This document shows, piece after piece, positions 54,856 to 63,163 of a stretch of 64,000 nt of DNA. The position numbers and the translations under genes were made by a program. Each line of letters starts with the position of its first letter. Positions within the stretch are counted from its first letter, which is position 1. The DNA lies in assembly GCF_018918265.1 (NCBI RefSeq), contig NZ_JAHLQC010000003.1, forward strand, positions 186,001 through 250,000, in the 5' to 3' direction. The stretch is from Falcatimonas sp. MSJ-15. GTDB lineage: Bacteria; Bacillota; Clostridia; Lachnospirales; Lachnospiraceae. The notes beneath the pieces are model-generated. The model ran no database searches and was not told the origin of the DNA. It was given only the letters and a program-made list of their open reading frames with translations.

Positions 54856-55005
54856 TAAAAAACTTATATCAGTAATATACAGCAAAGCCTTATACTATGA
54901 AATGTACAGTAAAAACTTATACCGGTAATATACAGTAAAACCTTATATTAGTAATGTACAGTAAAGCCTTATACCAATAAATATACAGCAAAAACCTATA
55001 CTGGA
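54856..55005 (+). repeat. Tandem repeat, period 26-27 bp, about six units
   Basis: Units of the form AAAACTTATACCAGTAATAT-ACAGT fill the space upstream of the divergent speH and radical SAM genes. The rest of 55006-55291 holds no gene. A perfect CTATGC-GAAA-GCATAG hairpin (55254-55269) lies 22 bases before the radical SAM start. Confidence 0.85.
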
Positions 55006-55291
55006 TATAAGTAGTAATCTTTGCAGATATTTAATATATGCTTCATTATAACATATAGAAACTATAAGTGTTAAAAAATGTAAAAAACATTGACATATTT
55101 TATAATTTTTTTTCAAATATAATTATTTCAATTATGTATGATATGAAGTATAATGATATGGCGTTATAAATGTATTATAAGCAAAACGGAAACTGAAGAT
55201 TAATAATAGAATGCAGTATTTCGTGGTGATATTGTAAAATCACAAAGCGTCTTCTATGCGAAAGCATAGTGAGAGATAAAGGAGAAAAAAT

Positions 55292-56989
55292 ATGAAAGTA
55301 TTATTGACAGCAATTAATTCAAAATATATTCATTCAAATCTCGCTGTATACTGTCTTAAAGCTTATGCGAAGAAGTATATGGATAATATTGAGATAATGG
55401 AGTTTACTATTAATAATCAGACAGATTATATTCTATGTGAGATGTATAAAGAGAAACCGGATGTTATCGCAATATCATGCTATATATGGAATATTGGTAT
55501 TGTAAAAGAAGTTACAAAGGAACTTAATAAACTTATGCCTGATGTACCTATATGGCTTGGCGGCCCGGAAGTATCTTATGAATCAGAAAAGACACTTAAT
55601 GATATGCCTTGGATTAAAGGCATTATGTGTGGTGAAGGTGAAGCTACTTTTAATGAGATTATGGAGTACTATTTTGAAAAGAATAATACACTTAATCGAA
55701 TTAATGGAATTGTATTTAGAGATGATAATGGTGAGATTATAAGAACGAGATACAGAGAACCTATGAATCTTGATGATGTGCCATTTCCGTATGAACATAT
55801 GGAAGATTTTAAGAATAAGATTGTATATTATGAGAGCAGCAGGGGATGTCCATTCAGATGTAGTTATTGTCTGTCATCGATAGATAAGACAGTAAGATTT
55901 AGAAGCTTTGAAAAAGTTAAAAAAGAACTTCAGTTTTTCCTTGATAATAAAGTGCCACAGGTTAAATTTGTTGATAGAACTTTTAACTGTAAGAAGAACT
56001 ATGCCATGGATATATGGAGATATATTATGGAACATGATAATGGAATAACGAATTTTCATTTTGAGATAGCGGCAGATCTGCTTGATGAAGATGAGATAGA
56101 GCTTATGCGCCACATGAGGCCGGGGCTTATACAGTTAGAGATAGGTGTTCAGTCAACTAATATTGATACAATAAAAGAGATAGATAGAGTTATGGACTTT
56201 GACCATCTCTCAGAGATTGTAAAACAGATTAATAATACTAAGAATGTTCATCAACATCTTGACCTTATAGCAGGGCTTCCTTATGAGACTTATGATATAT
56301 TCAAAAAATCATTTAATGATGTATATGCACTAAGACCGGAACAGTTTCAATTAGGATTTTTAAAAGTTCTAAAAGGCTCTAAGATGTATATGAATGCCAA
56401 GGAATATGGAGTTGTATATAAGAGTACACCACCTTATGAAGTTATGTATACAAAATGGCTTACATTTGATGAAGTTATAAGCCTTAAGAATGTTACTGAG
56501 ATGGTTGAAGTATATTATAACAGTGGTCAGTTCTCTAATACGATGGAGTATCTTACTAAGTGCTATGATACAGCATTTGATATGTATGATGCACTTTCAG
56601 CATATTATGTTAAGAATGATCTTTTTAGCATGAAACATTCAAGAATAACAAGATATACTATCCTTAATGAATTCATTATGGAGAATGTTAATGAAGAAGA
56701 CAGACAGGTGCTTAATGAGATTCTCATATTTGATCTTTATCTTAGAGAGAATATGAAGACAAGACCTAAATTCGCAGGAGAAGTTAAGGATTATATGGAG
56801 ATACTTAAGGCCCTTAACATTGATAAAAACAGAGGAAAGATGGTTCATGCAGAGAAGTTTTCGTATGATATAGAAAAGACTGTTAAGCAGAAACAGCCGG
56901 TAAAATATGAGAATTATGTAATATTCGATTATGAAAGACGTAATCCGCTTAATTATGAAGCATATTATACAGTAGCACCGTTACATTAA
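55292..56989 (+). CDS. B12-binding-domain radical SAM protein
   Basis: 565 residues. An N-terminal cobalamin-binding fold (ILCEMYKEKPDVIAISCYIW; LGGPEVSYE) precedes the radical SAM barrel with the cluster motif SSRGCPFRCSYCLSS near residue 185. A DUF4080-type C-terminal extension follows. It is probably a methyltransferase or other SAM/B12 enzyme of unknown substrate. AAAGGAG precedes the ATG. No cobalamin riboswitch is recognisable upstream. Confidence 0.88.
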   Translation: MKVLLTAINSKYIHSNLAVYCLKAYAKKYMDNIEIMEFTINNQTDYILCEMYKEKPDVIAISCYIWNIGIVKEVTKELNKLMPDVPIWLGGPEVSYESEKTLNDMPWIKGIMCGEGEATFNEIMEYYFEKNNTLNRINGIVFRDDNGEIIRTRYREPMNLDDVPFPYEHMEDFKNKIVYYESSRGCPFRCSYCLSSIDKTVRFRSFEKVKKELQFFLDNKVPQVKFVDRTFNCKKNYAMDIWRYIMEHDNGITNFHFEIAADLLDEDEIELMRHMRPGLIQLEIGVQSTNIDTIKEIDRVMDFDHLSEIVKQINNTKNVHQHLDLIAGLPYETYDIFKKSFNDVYALRPEQFQLGFLKVLKGSKMYMNAKEYGVVYKSTPPYEVMYTKWLTFDEVISLKNVTEMVEVYYNSGQFSNTMEYLTKCYDTAFDMYDALSAYYVKNDLFSMKHSRITRYTILNEFIMENVNEEDRQVLNEILIFDLYLRENMKTRPKFAGEVKDYMEILKALNIDKNRGKMVHAEKFSYDIEKTVKQKQPVKYENYVIFDYERRNPLNYEAYYTVAPLH

Positions 56990-57014
56990 GATAGGGATTG
57001 ATTTTAATAAAGAT

Positions 57015-57051
57015 GATGTAGGAAAATTTTGCGATAAAACTTTCCTGCATC
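57015..57051 (+). terminator. Hairpin after the radical SAM gene
   Basis: GATGTAGGAAA / TTTCCTGCATC with one G-T pair. There is no T run afterwards, so termination is uncertain. Confidence 0.4.
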
Positions 57052-57178
57052 AGTATGATTGCCATATCAAGATGTGTATCAAAGAGTGTAGGAAAGCCTT
57101 ATTATAAAGATTGTCTGTTGTATGCAAAAATAAATTTGTAAATGTTTGTTATAAAAATATAAGCGAAAGGAAAATATA

Positions 57179-57928
57179 ATGAAAAAGTCAGAAGATGAAT
57201 ATACATATATTGCACTTGATCTTGAGACAACCGGACTTAGTCCCATTGACAATAGAATAATAGAGATTGGTGCAGCTAAAATTGTTAATGGAGTGATAGA
57301 AGATAAATTCATTACATTTGTCAATCCACAATGTCATATACCTCATTTTATAACAGACATTACGGGGATAAGTGACGAAGATGTGGAAAACGCACCGGTA
57401 TTTGAAGATATATGTGGAAGACTTATAGAATTTCTTATAGGATATCCACTTCTTGGCCATAATATAATTATGGATTATAGTATGCTTAAGGAATCTTTTT
57501 TAAGATGCGGTATAAAATATAGCACAGAAGGAATTGATACACTTAAGATAGCAAAGAGCATACTTCCGGAGGCTGAGAAAAAGAGCCTTGAGTACCTTAC
57601 AGAATATCTTGGCATTGAAGTAAATGCTCATCACAGAGCGTATGACGATGCAATCGCAGCGTATGAATTATATACAATTCTTTTGAAAAAAGCAAAAGAA
57701 GATAATATATATGAAACAGATGATATAGCAAAAATTTTTGGCTCAAAAGAGCTTGTATATAAAGTGAAAAAAGCATCACCTATAACACCAAAACAGGTAA
57801 GATTCCTTGGTGCACTTATTGCAGACAGGAATATAACTGTTGATAGAGATATTAAAAGCCTCACAAAAAGCGAGGCTTCAAGAGCAATTGATGAGATTTT
57901 ATCAGGCGATTTTAAAGGATTTAAGTAG
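57179..57928 (+). CDS. DEDDh 3'-5' exonuclease (DnaQ-like)
   Basis: 249 residues. Exonuclease motifs: ALDLETTGLSPIDNRIIEIG (Exo I), LLGHNIIMDYSMLKES (Exo II) and HHRAYDDAIAAYEL (Exo III, with the His). The last 45 residues (TPKQVRFLGALIADRNITV) form a small extra domain seen in stand-alone PolIII-epsilon-like proteins. It probably trims DNA or RNA ends; it is not the replicative proofreader fused to PolC. Confidence 0.9.
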   Translation: MKKSEDEYTYIALDLETTGLSPIDNRIIEIGAAKIVNGVIEDKFITFVNPQCHIPHFITDITGISDEDVENAPVFEDICGRLIEFLIGYPLLGHNIIMDYSMLKESFLRCGIKYSTEGIDTLKIAKSILPEAEKKSLEYLTEYLGIEVNAHHRAYDDAIAAYELYTILLKKAKEDNIYETDDIAKIFGSKELVYKVKKASPITPKQVRFLGALIADRNITVDRDIKSLTKSEASRAIDEILSGDFKGFK

Positions 57929-57961
57929 TAAGGATTAGATGACTTATTATTCATAATACGC

Positions 57962-58078
57962 AAATGTGAATATTCTTACAAAGGTGTATATCCTTACAAA
58001 AGTATATATCCTGACAAAGGTGTATATCCTTACAAAAGTATATATCCTTACAAATGTGTATATTCTTACAGATGCATA
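57962..58078 (+). repeat. 18-bp tandem repeat, six units
   Basis: Units such as AAAGGTGTATATCCTTAC and AAAAGTATATATCCTTAC alternate, giving a 36-bp higher-order period. One frame stays open (ILTKVY units) but begins right after a stop and lacks an RBS. Confidence 0.9.
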
Positions 58079-58103
58079 TAAGGTTAAAGATAAGATTTTA
58101 CAT

Positions 58104-58706
58104 TTATGCTTTTAGCACAGTAAGTTTCTTAATTATGCTGTCTTTGGTAAGTGTATTAAGACTTTTTGCCTGTTTAATAAGCTCTTCAATCTTATCATTA
58201 TCACCATTTTTGGAATACTCATTAGCAAGTGTAAGATATATTCTTGAAGAATCTGCCCCTGCCTGTATGGCATATTCGAGTACAGTTACTGCTTTATCTG
58301 CCATACCTTCTTCAATAAGACAATCTGCCCATGTATTAAGAGTATTGATTAGAATTGTAAAATTCTCATCGTATGATGAAAGTGCAGGAAGATTAGCGGC
58401 ACCATACTTGAGTTTTAAATCGGTATTAGTTATACCTGCAAGATTGAGAATACGCTTATCAGCCAGCTTTTTAACCGTTTCCTGACATGATAATATTTTT
58501 TCACTACAATTTTCTAAAAAAGGTAGGGATTTTAGAGGAATTGTGATATAATCTAGTGAGTCAATATTTTGACGCCTTGTAAGATTGGCTTTCTGTTCAC
58601 GAAGAAGAAAGTCCTCATGGGCTTTTTGGTTGGATTTACTGCTTTTGCCAAGCTCATATCTGAGCCATACTACGAATACGATGAAAAATGGTAAAAAAAG
58701 TTTCAT
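58104..58706 (-). CDS. Membrane-anchored TPR-like protein
   Basis: 200 residues. One N-terminal hydrophobic helix (KLFLPFFIVFVVWLRYEL) acts as an anchor, then a charged linker and helical repeats (WADCLIEEGMADKAVTVLEY; IYLTLANEYSKNGDNDKI) of tetratricopeptide type. Function unknown. It is divergent from a 35-codon membrane-peptide gene. Confidence 0.75.
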   Translation of the reverse strand: MKLFLPFFIVFVVWLRYELGKSSKSNQKAHEDFLLREQKANLTRRQNIDSLDYITIPLKSLPFLENCSEKILSCQETVKKLADKRILNLAGITNTDLKLKYGAANLPALSSYDENFTILINTLNTWADCLIEEGMADKAVTVLEYAIQAGADSSRIYLTLANEYSKNGDNDKIEELIKQAKSLNTLTKDSIIKKLTVLKA

Positions 58707-58794
58707 AATGAACGCCTCTCTTATAATAGTATTTTAAATAATAATGTAACACATTACGTTATAGTTATAGTTTTATCAAAAGGAGTGAGTTGTA

Positions 58795-58902
58795 ATGATA
58801 AATTTTAACAACAGCAAAACAAGAAAAAGGATATCAACAGTAATCATAGTTGTTCTCATTGTAGCAATGGTGGTTCCGATGATATTAAGCGCTGTTTTGT
58901 AA
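58795..58902 (+). CDS. 35-residue single-pass membrane peptide
   Basis: A short gene with a strong AAAGGAGTGAG site before its ATG. The peptide has a polar, basic start (INFNNSKTRKR) and one membrane helix (STVIIVVLIVAMVVPMILSA). The layout resembles the Prli42-type miniproteins of Firmicutes, but sequence similarity is weak. It is divergent from the TPR protein, with about 90 bases between them. Confidence 0.7.
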   Translation: MINFNNSKTRKRISTVIIVVLIVAMVVPMILSAVL

Positions 58903-58974
58903 ATCTATGTTTTAAATATACATAAATTAACAAAAAGTGTCAATAAAATAGCAAATTATTAGGGAGTAATGACC

Positions 58975-59003
58975 TTGCGTAAATATAAGTTAGTGTGTAT
59001 ACT
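58975..59003 (+). promoter_or_regulatory. Promoter of the vanW-like gene
   Basis: TTGCGT and TATACT with 17-bp spacing, about 70 bases before the start codon. Confidence 0.65.
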
Positions 59004-59073
59004 ATATTTACAAGTATAGTTTCCGATGAGGAGGATAAGGAAACTGTTATTAAAATGAGGAAGGATTAAAGAA

Positions 59074-60627
59074 ATGAAAACTAGGAAAATTATTATTAGT
59101 TTAATTGCCACAGTGTTCGTTATCTGTCTTGGTTTTACAGGATATGTATATGCTGCCACAGTAACAGCAGATGATAATACAATATGTAATGGTGTAACAA
59201 TCGGACAGTTTGATGTAAGTGGACTTACTAAAGATGAAGCTCTTAATAAGATTAACGATTATGTTAATTCACTCGCTAACAGCAATATTAACTTTACTGT
59301 ACAGGGAGATACGGTAACTTATAAAGTTTCCGATTTTGAACTTACATGGTCTAATCCTGAAACTGTAGACGAGGCATATGATCTTTGCAAGAAGGGGAAC
59401 ATTCTTGAGAGATATAAGAGTACAAAAGATATAGAGAGTAAAGGTCAAAAGTATGATCTTAATCTTACAGTTAACGAAGAACTTTTAAAAGAAACTCTTG
59501 ATAAAGCATTTGCAGCTTATGAAAAAAAAATGGTGAATGCTTCTATAAAAAAAGTAAGCGGACAGTTTGTTGTAACTGATAGTGAAGAAGGGCTTGGAAT
59601 TGATATTGATACAACAACATCAAATCTTCTGTCACAGCTTCTTGATCCATCATGGAGTGGTAATGACTTTAATGTTGATGTTATAACAGAAGTTATTAAA
59701 CCAAAATATACGAAAGATGCCTTTGCATCATTCTCATCAACTCCGCTTGGAACAAAGACAACAACATATACAGCCGGTGCTAAGAATCGTAATGCCAATA
59801 TAAGACGTGCGACAGAACTTATTAATGGAACAGTTGTATATCCAGGTGAAGAATTTAACACTAATAGCATACTTAATCCATTTACTTATGAGAATGGATA
59901 TTATGATGCAGGTTCTTACGAAGGCGGACGAGTTGTTGATAGTATTGGTGGTGGTGTATGTCAGGTATCATCAACATTATTTAATGCAGTTCTTTATTCA
60001 GAACTTGAGGTAACTGAGAGATGGGCACATTCAATGTCAGTATCTTATCTTCCATTATCAGCAGACGCAGCACTTGCCGGAGATTATAAGAATTTTAGAT
60101 TTGTCAACAGTACAGATTATCCTATATATGTAGAAGGAACAACAACTTCAACTTCAGTAACATTCAGCATATATGGTGTAGAGACAAGAGATCCTAACAG
60201 AAGCATAGCTTTTGAGAGTGAGACTCTTGCAATATATGAACCGGATCAGGATGTTGTAACAGAAGATCCAACACTTCCGGCAGGAACAAGACAGGTTGTA
60301 TCACAGGCTCATACAGGTAGTAAAGCACAACTTTGGAAGATTGTATATTATAATGGCGTTGAACAGAGCAGAAGTGTTATATATACAAGCACATACAAGT
60401 CAACACCTAATTATATAACAGTTGGAACAATGCAGACTGAACCAGAGACAACTGCTACACCAGAGATTGAGACAGATGAGAGTGGCAATCCAATACCAGT
60501 TGAGACAGATGAGAATGGTAATCCGGTACCAACACCTTCAGAAGGTGAGACAGCGGAGACACCATCAGATACACCACCTGATAATGATACTCCGGTAGAA
60601 CCACCGGCAGAAAGTGTAGCACAGTAA
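59074..60627 (+). CDS. VanW-family cell-surface protein
   Basis: 517 residues. A signal or anchor helix (ISLIATVFVICLGFTGYVYA) is followed by a peptidoglycan-binding-4-type domain (about 40-230) and a VanW domain (PGEEFNTNSILNPFTYENGY; GGGVCQVSSTLFNAVL). A proline/acidic tail carries a repeated unit (ETDESGNPIPV, ETDENGNPVPT). It is likely external and acts on or near peptidoglycan; the biochemical role of VanW domains is unknown. Confidence 0.9.
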   Translation: MKTRKIIISLIATVFVICLGFTGYVYAATVTADDNTICNGVTIGQFDVSGLTKDEALNKINDYVNSLANSNINFTVQGDTVTYKVSDFELTWSNPETVDEAYDLCKKGNILERYKSTKDIESKGQKYDLNLTVNEELLKETLDKAFAAYEKKMVNASIKKVSGQFVVTDSEEGLGIDIDTTTSNLLSQLLDPSWSGNDFNVDVITEVIKPKYTKDAFASFSSTPLGTKTTTYTAGAKNRNANIRRATELINGTVVYPGEEFNTNSILNPFTYENGYYDAGSYEGGRVVDSIGGGVCQVSSTLFNAVLYSELEVTERWAHSMSVSYLPLSADAALAGDYKNFRFVNSTDYPIYVEGTTTSTSVTFSIYGVETRDPNRSIAFESETLAIYEPDQDVVTEDPTLPAGTRQVVSQAHTGSKAQLWKIVYYNGVEQSRSVIYTSTYKSTPNYITVGTMQTEPETTATPEIETDESGNPIPVETDENGNPVPTPSEGETAETPSDTPPDNDTPVEPPAESVAQ

Positions 60628-60682
60628 TTTAAGCAATTATTTAAGCAAGAAACATTGAAGATTTAGTTTCGTGCGTAATTTA

Positions 60683-60738
60683 CGGCATTTGCAAAACTCA
60701 TAATATAATTAAGTTTTTTGCAGATGCCGAATTTTTTT
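60683..60738 (+). terminator. Terminator of the vanW-like gene
   Basis: CGGCATTTGCAAAACT pairs with AGTTTTTTGCAGATGCCG, then seven T. A partial duplicate of the right arm (GTTGCAGATGCCGAAAATTTTT) follows near 60753. No gene is seen up to 61011. Confidence 0.8.
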
Positions 60739-61011
60739 AACATGGATTAGTTAGTTGCAGATGCCGAAAATTTTTAATATGAATCAGTTAGTTGCAAGAA
60801 TATCCTTTGACAGACTAGATTGGTGGATTGATTATATGCATGTACATCTTTAATTGACATTGGCATATCCTGTAAGTATGAATAGAAAGTATGAATAAAA
60901 TAAAGAGAAAGGAAAATACTGTAAAACGAATAGTATATATGATTTGAAACTATCAGACAGAATCTGTAGATGTGATTGTGGAATTATTAGTTTTCAGTAA
61001 AGGTGTGATAT

Positions 61012-61992
61012 ATGAAGAGTGGAAAACTTCCAGAGAGTATGCTTAAAAGAAGCATTTTTAAGCAGATTAGAAATAAGAGAAAAGAAGTAATTACCGGGGC
61101 TAAAGTTGGTATTGATGGTGCAGTTATAGATGTAAGAGGTGCTGAGAGTGTAATCACATCATCATCATACGCATGTGGCAGCAGTGAAGAAGACGTGTAT
61201 ATGGCAGTTGTACATGGTGTTAATAATGTTAAGGTTATGGGTGGTAATCCTGTGGTGGTTGAAGATGTAATTCTTATACCAGAAGACTATAATGAACCAG
61301 AACTTAGAAAGATAATAGAGGCACTTGAAAAGGCAGCTTGTGATGCAAATATACAGATATGTGGTGGTCATACACAGATTGTATCAGCTGTTAATGAACC
61401 TGTTATTACAGTTAATGTAATAGGTATGACAGATAAGATTATGACTAAGTCAAAAGCACACGCAGGTATGGATATTGTCATGGTAGGATACTCTGGAATG
61501 GAAGGAGTATATCTTGCAGCACTTAAAAAAGAAGATGTAATAAAAGAAAAATATAATTCATACATATATGATATGATTATGGAATATAAAAATAATCTTC
61601 TTATAAAAGATGAAGCCAAGATTGCAATATCAGCGGGTGCAGATATTCTTCATGATATTGGAGAAGGTGGAGTCTTTGGAGCATTATGGGATATAGCACA
61701 AGTGGCAGGAACTGGTATAAAAGTTGATTTTAAAAAGATTCCTATAAAACAGGAGACAATAGAAGTATGTGAGATATTCGATATTAATCCATATGCACTT
61801 AAATCAGCCGGTTCATTTATAATTATATGTGACAGAGGCTATGATATGGCTGAATATCTTAGAAGTAATGATATAGATGCCACAGTAATAGGGACAACAA
61901 CAGATAATAATGATAGAATACTTATTAACGAAGACGAAGTAAGATATCTAGAGCCACCAAAACGTGACGAATATTATTCTTTTTATGCATAG
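61012..61992 (+). CDS. AIR synthase (PurM/HypE-like) ATP-binding protein
   Basis: 326 residues. The PurM fold is shown by EDVYMAVVHGVNNVKVMGGN, ICGGHTQIVSAVNEPVITVN and a C-terminal domain (LHDIGEGGVFGALWDIAQ; INPYALKSAGSFIIIC). No hyp genes are nearby, so hydrogenase maturation is not supported. It belongs to the stand-alone AIR-synthase-related group of unknown reaction. Confidence 0.85.
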   Translation: MKSGKLPESMLKRSIFKQIRNKRKEVITGAKVGIDGAVIDVRGAESVITSSSYACGSSEEDVYMAVVHGVNNVKVMGGNPVVVEDVILIPEDYNEPELRKIIEALEKAACDANIQICGGHTQIVSAVNEPVITVNVIGMTDKIMTKSKAHAGMDIVMVGYSGMEGVYLAALKKEDVIKEKYNSYIYDMIMEYKNNLLIKDEAKIAISAGADILHDIGEGGVFGALWDIAQVAGTGIKVDFKKIPIKQETIEVCEIFDINPYALKSAGSFIIICDRGYDMAEYLRSNDIDATVIGTTTDNNDRILINEDEVRYLEPPKRDEYYSFYA

Positions 61993-61997
61993 AGATG

Positions 61998-62214
61998 CAT
62001 TTAAAAATCTCACAAGATAGTTCTTTGAGCAACGCCCGGATTAATATATATCAACAAAAACACGCTTTCGCTAAGTGTCCATCGTAGCGGTACTAAGTTC
62101 GCCATACATCTTAGATGTATAGCTTACTAAGTGCCGACGATTACCACATTGTTTTCTTTTGATACATATTAATCCGGGCGTTGCCAATATACGTTTTTAA
62201 GAGATTTTTAAATG
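61998..62214 (+). repeat. Long-hairpin element, copy C
   Basis: 217 bp with the same outer arms as copy A (CATTTAAAAATCTC / GAGATTTTTAAATG). The second stem has a different sequence, GCAACGCCCGGATTAATATA, again with its own complement. The apical stem is ATACATC / GATGTAT instead of ACACGT / ACGTGT. The core is nearly identical to A. It starts six bases after the PurM-like stop codon. Confidence 0.8.
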
Positions 62215-62353
62215 GTTATTGGCTTACGATATGCAATTATGCTAAGTCTTAGTATTATACTTGCGAGAGTTTTACAATTATAAGTTTTTAGATTTTTTTA
62301 GACATTTTATGTAAATATGTGTATAAATGTATATATTTCACGAAAACGTAGCT

Positions 62354-62560
62354 GCGAAACTCATCGAAACGAAAATTGGATTGCCAGAGTATAAATAACA
62401 TCAAAAGAAAACAATGTGGTAATCGTCGGCACTTAGTGCGTTGGAAGGCAAAGACTTCCAACAAACTTAGTACCGTTACGATGGACACTTAGCGGGAGCG
62501 TGTTTTTGTTGATGCTATTTATACTCTGGCAATCTTAGATTACATATATATGAGTTTCGC
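62354..62560 (-). repeat. Long-hairpin element, copy D (inverted relative to C)
   Basis: 207 bp with the outer arms of copy B (GCGAAACTC / GAGTTTCGC), a GATTGCCAGAGTATAAATA stem with its complement, and a TTGGAAG / CTTCCAA apical stem. The core lies on the minus strand. It ends 118 bases before the Lrp gene. Confidence 0.8.
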
Positions 62561-62677
62561 TTAAATATACTTTTCTAAAAAACTAATATATTTGGGAGAA
62601 GTGACGAAACTATAGTATGAATGCATAGATTTTGCAAAAATGTGAGCTTTATAAAAACATCATTTGGGGGACTGATT

Positions 62678-63163
62678 ATGATTAGAGAGAAAATATTATC
62701 TATATTGGAGAAGAATAGCAGAATAGATCTTAAAGACGTAGCGATACTTCTTGGCGAATCAGAAGTAGATGTAGCTAATGCAGTTGCAGAACTTGAAAAA
62801 GAGAAGATTATATGTGGTTATCATACACTTATTAATTGGGATAAGACTTCTGAGGAGAAAGTTACAGCACTTATAGAAGTAAAAGTTACACCACAAAGAG
62901 GACTTGGATTTGACAGTATAGCAGAGCGTCTGTATAAATTCGAAGAAGTTCATGCAGTATATCTTATGTCTGGTGGTTTTGATTTCACAGTAATAATAGA
63001 AGGTAAGACTATGAAGAGTGTTGCACAGTTTGTATCAGAGAAGTTAGCACCACTCGATGCAGTATTAAGTACATCAACACATTTTGTCCTAAAAAAATAT
63101 AAAGATCATGGGACAGTACTAGATGAAGAGACTAAAGATGAAAGGATGCTGGTGACACCTTGA
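62678..63163 (+). CDS. Lrp/AsnC-family transcriptional regulator
   Basis: 161 residues. An N-terminal winged helix (IREKILSILEKNSRIDLKDV) precedes a RAM ligand-binding domain (ALIEVKVTPQRGLGFDSIAE; VYLMSGGFDFTVIIEG). ATG 62678 follows GGGGGA; upstream in-frame starts have no RBS. Its stop overlaps the aminotransferase start (TTGA), so the pair forms one operon and the regulator probably responds to an amino acid handled by that enzyme. Confidence 0.92.
   Translation: MIREKILSILEKNSRIDLKDVAILLGESEVDVANAVAELEKEKIICGYHTLINWDKTSEEKVTALIEVKVTPQRGLGFDSIAERLYKFEEVHAVYLMSGGFDFTVIIEGKTMKSVAQFVSEKLAPLDAVLSTSTHFVLKKYKDHGTVLDEETKDERMLVTP

Noticed and set aside
55180..55291. Cobalamin riboswitch upstream of the B12-binding radical SAM gene
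   Set aside because: No B12-box-like element is visible. Only two small hairpins are present, and the gene is not a B12 transport or synthesis gene.
58104..58485. Plus-strand ORF overlapping the TPR protein
   Set aside because: Antisense shadow. The minus strand has the signal-anchor helix and TPR helices, and no RBS supports the plus strand.
61012..61992. HypE hydrogenase maturation protein
   Set aside because: The protein has the PurM fold, but no hyp or hydrogenase gene is nearby, so a specific hydrogenase role is not supported.
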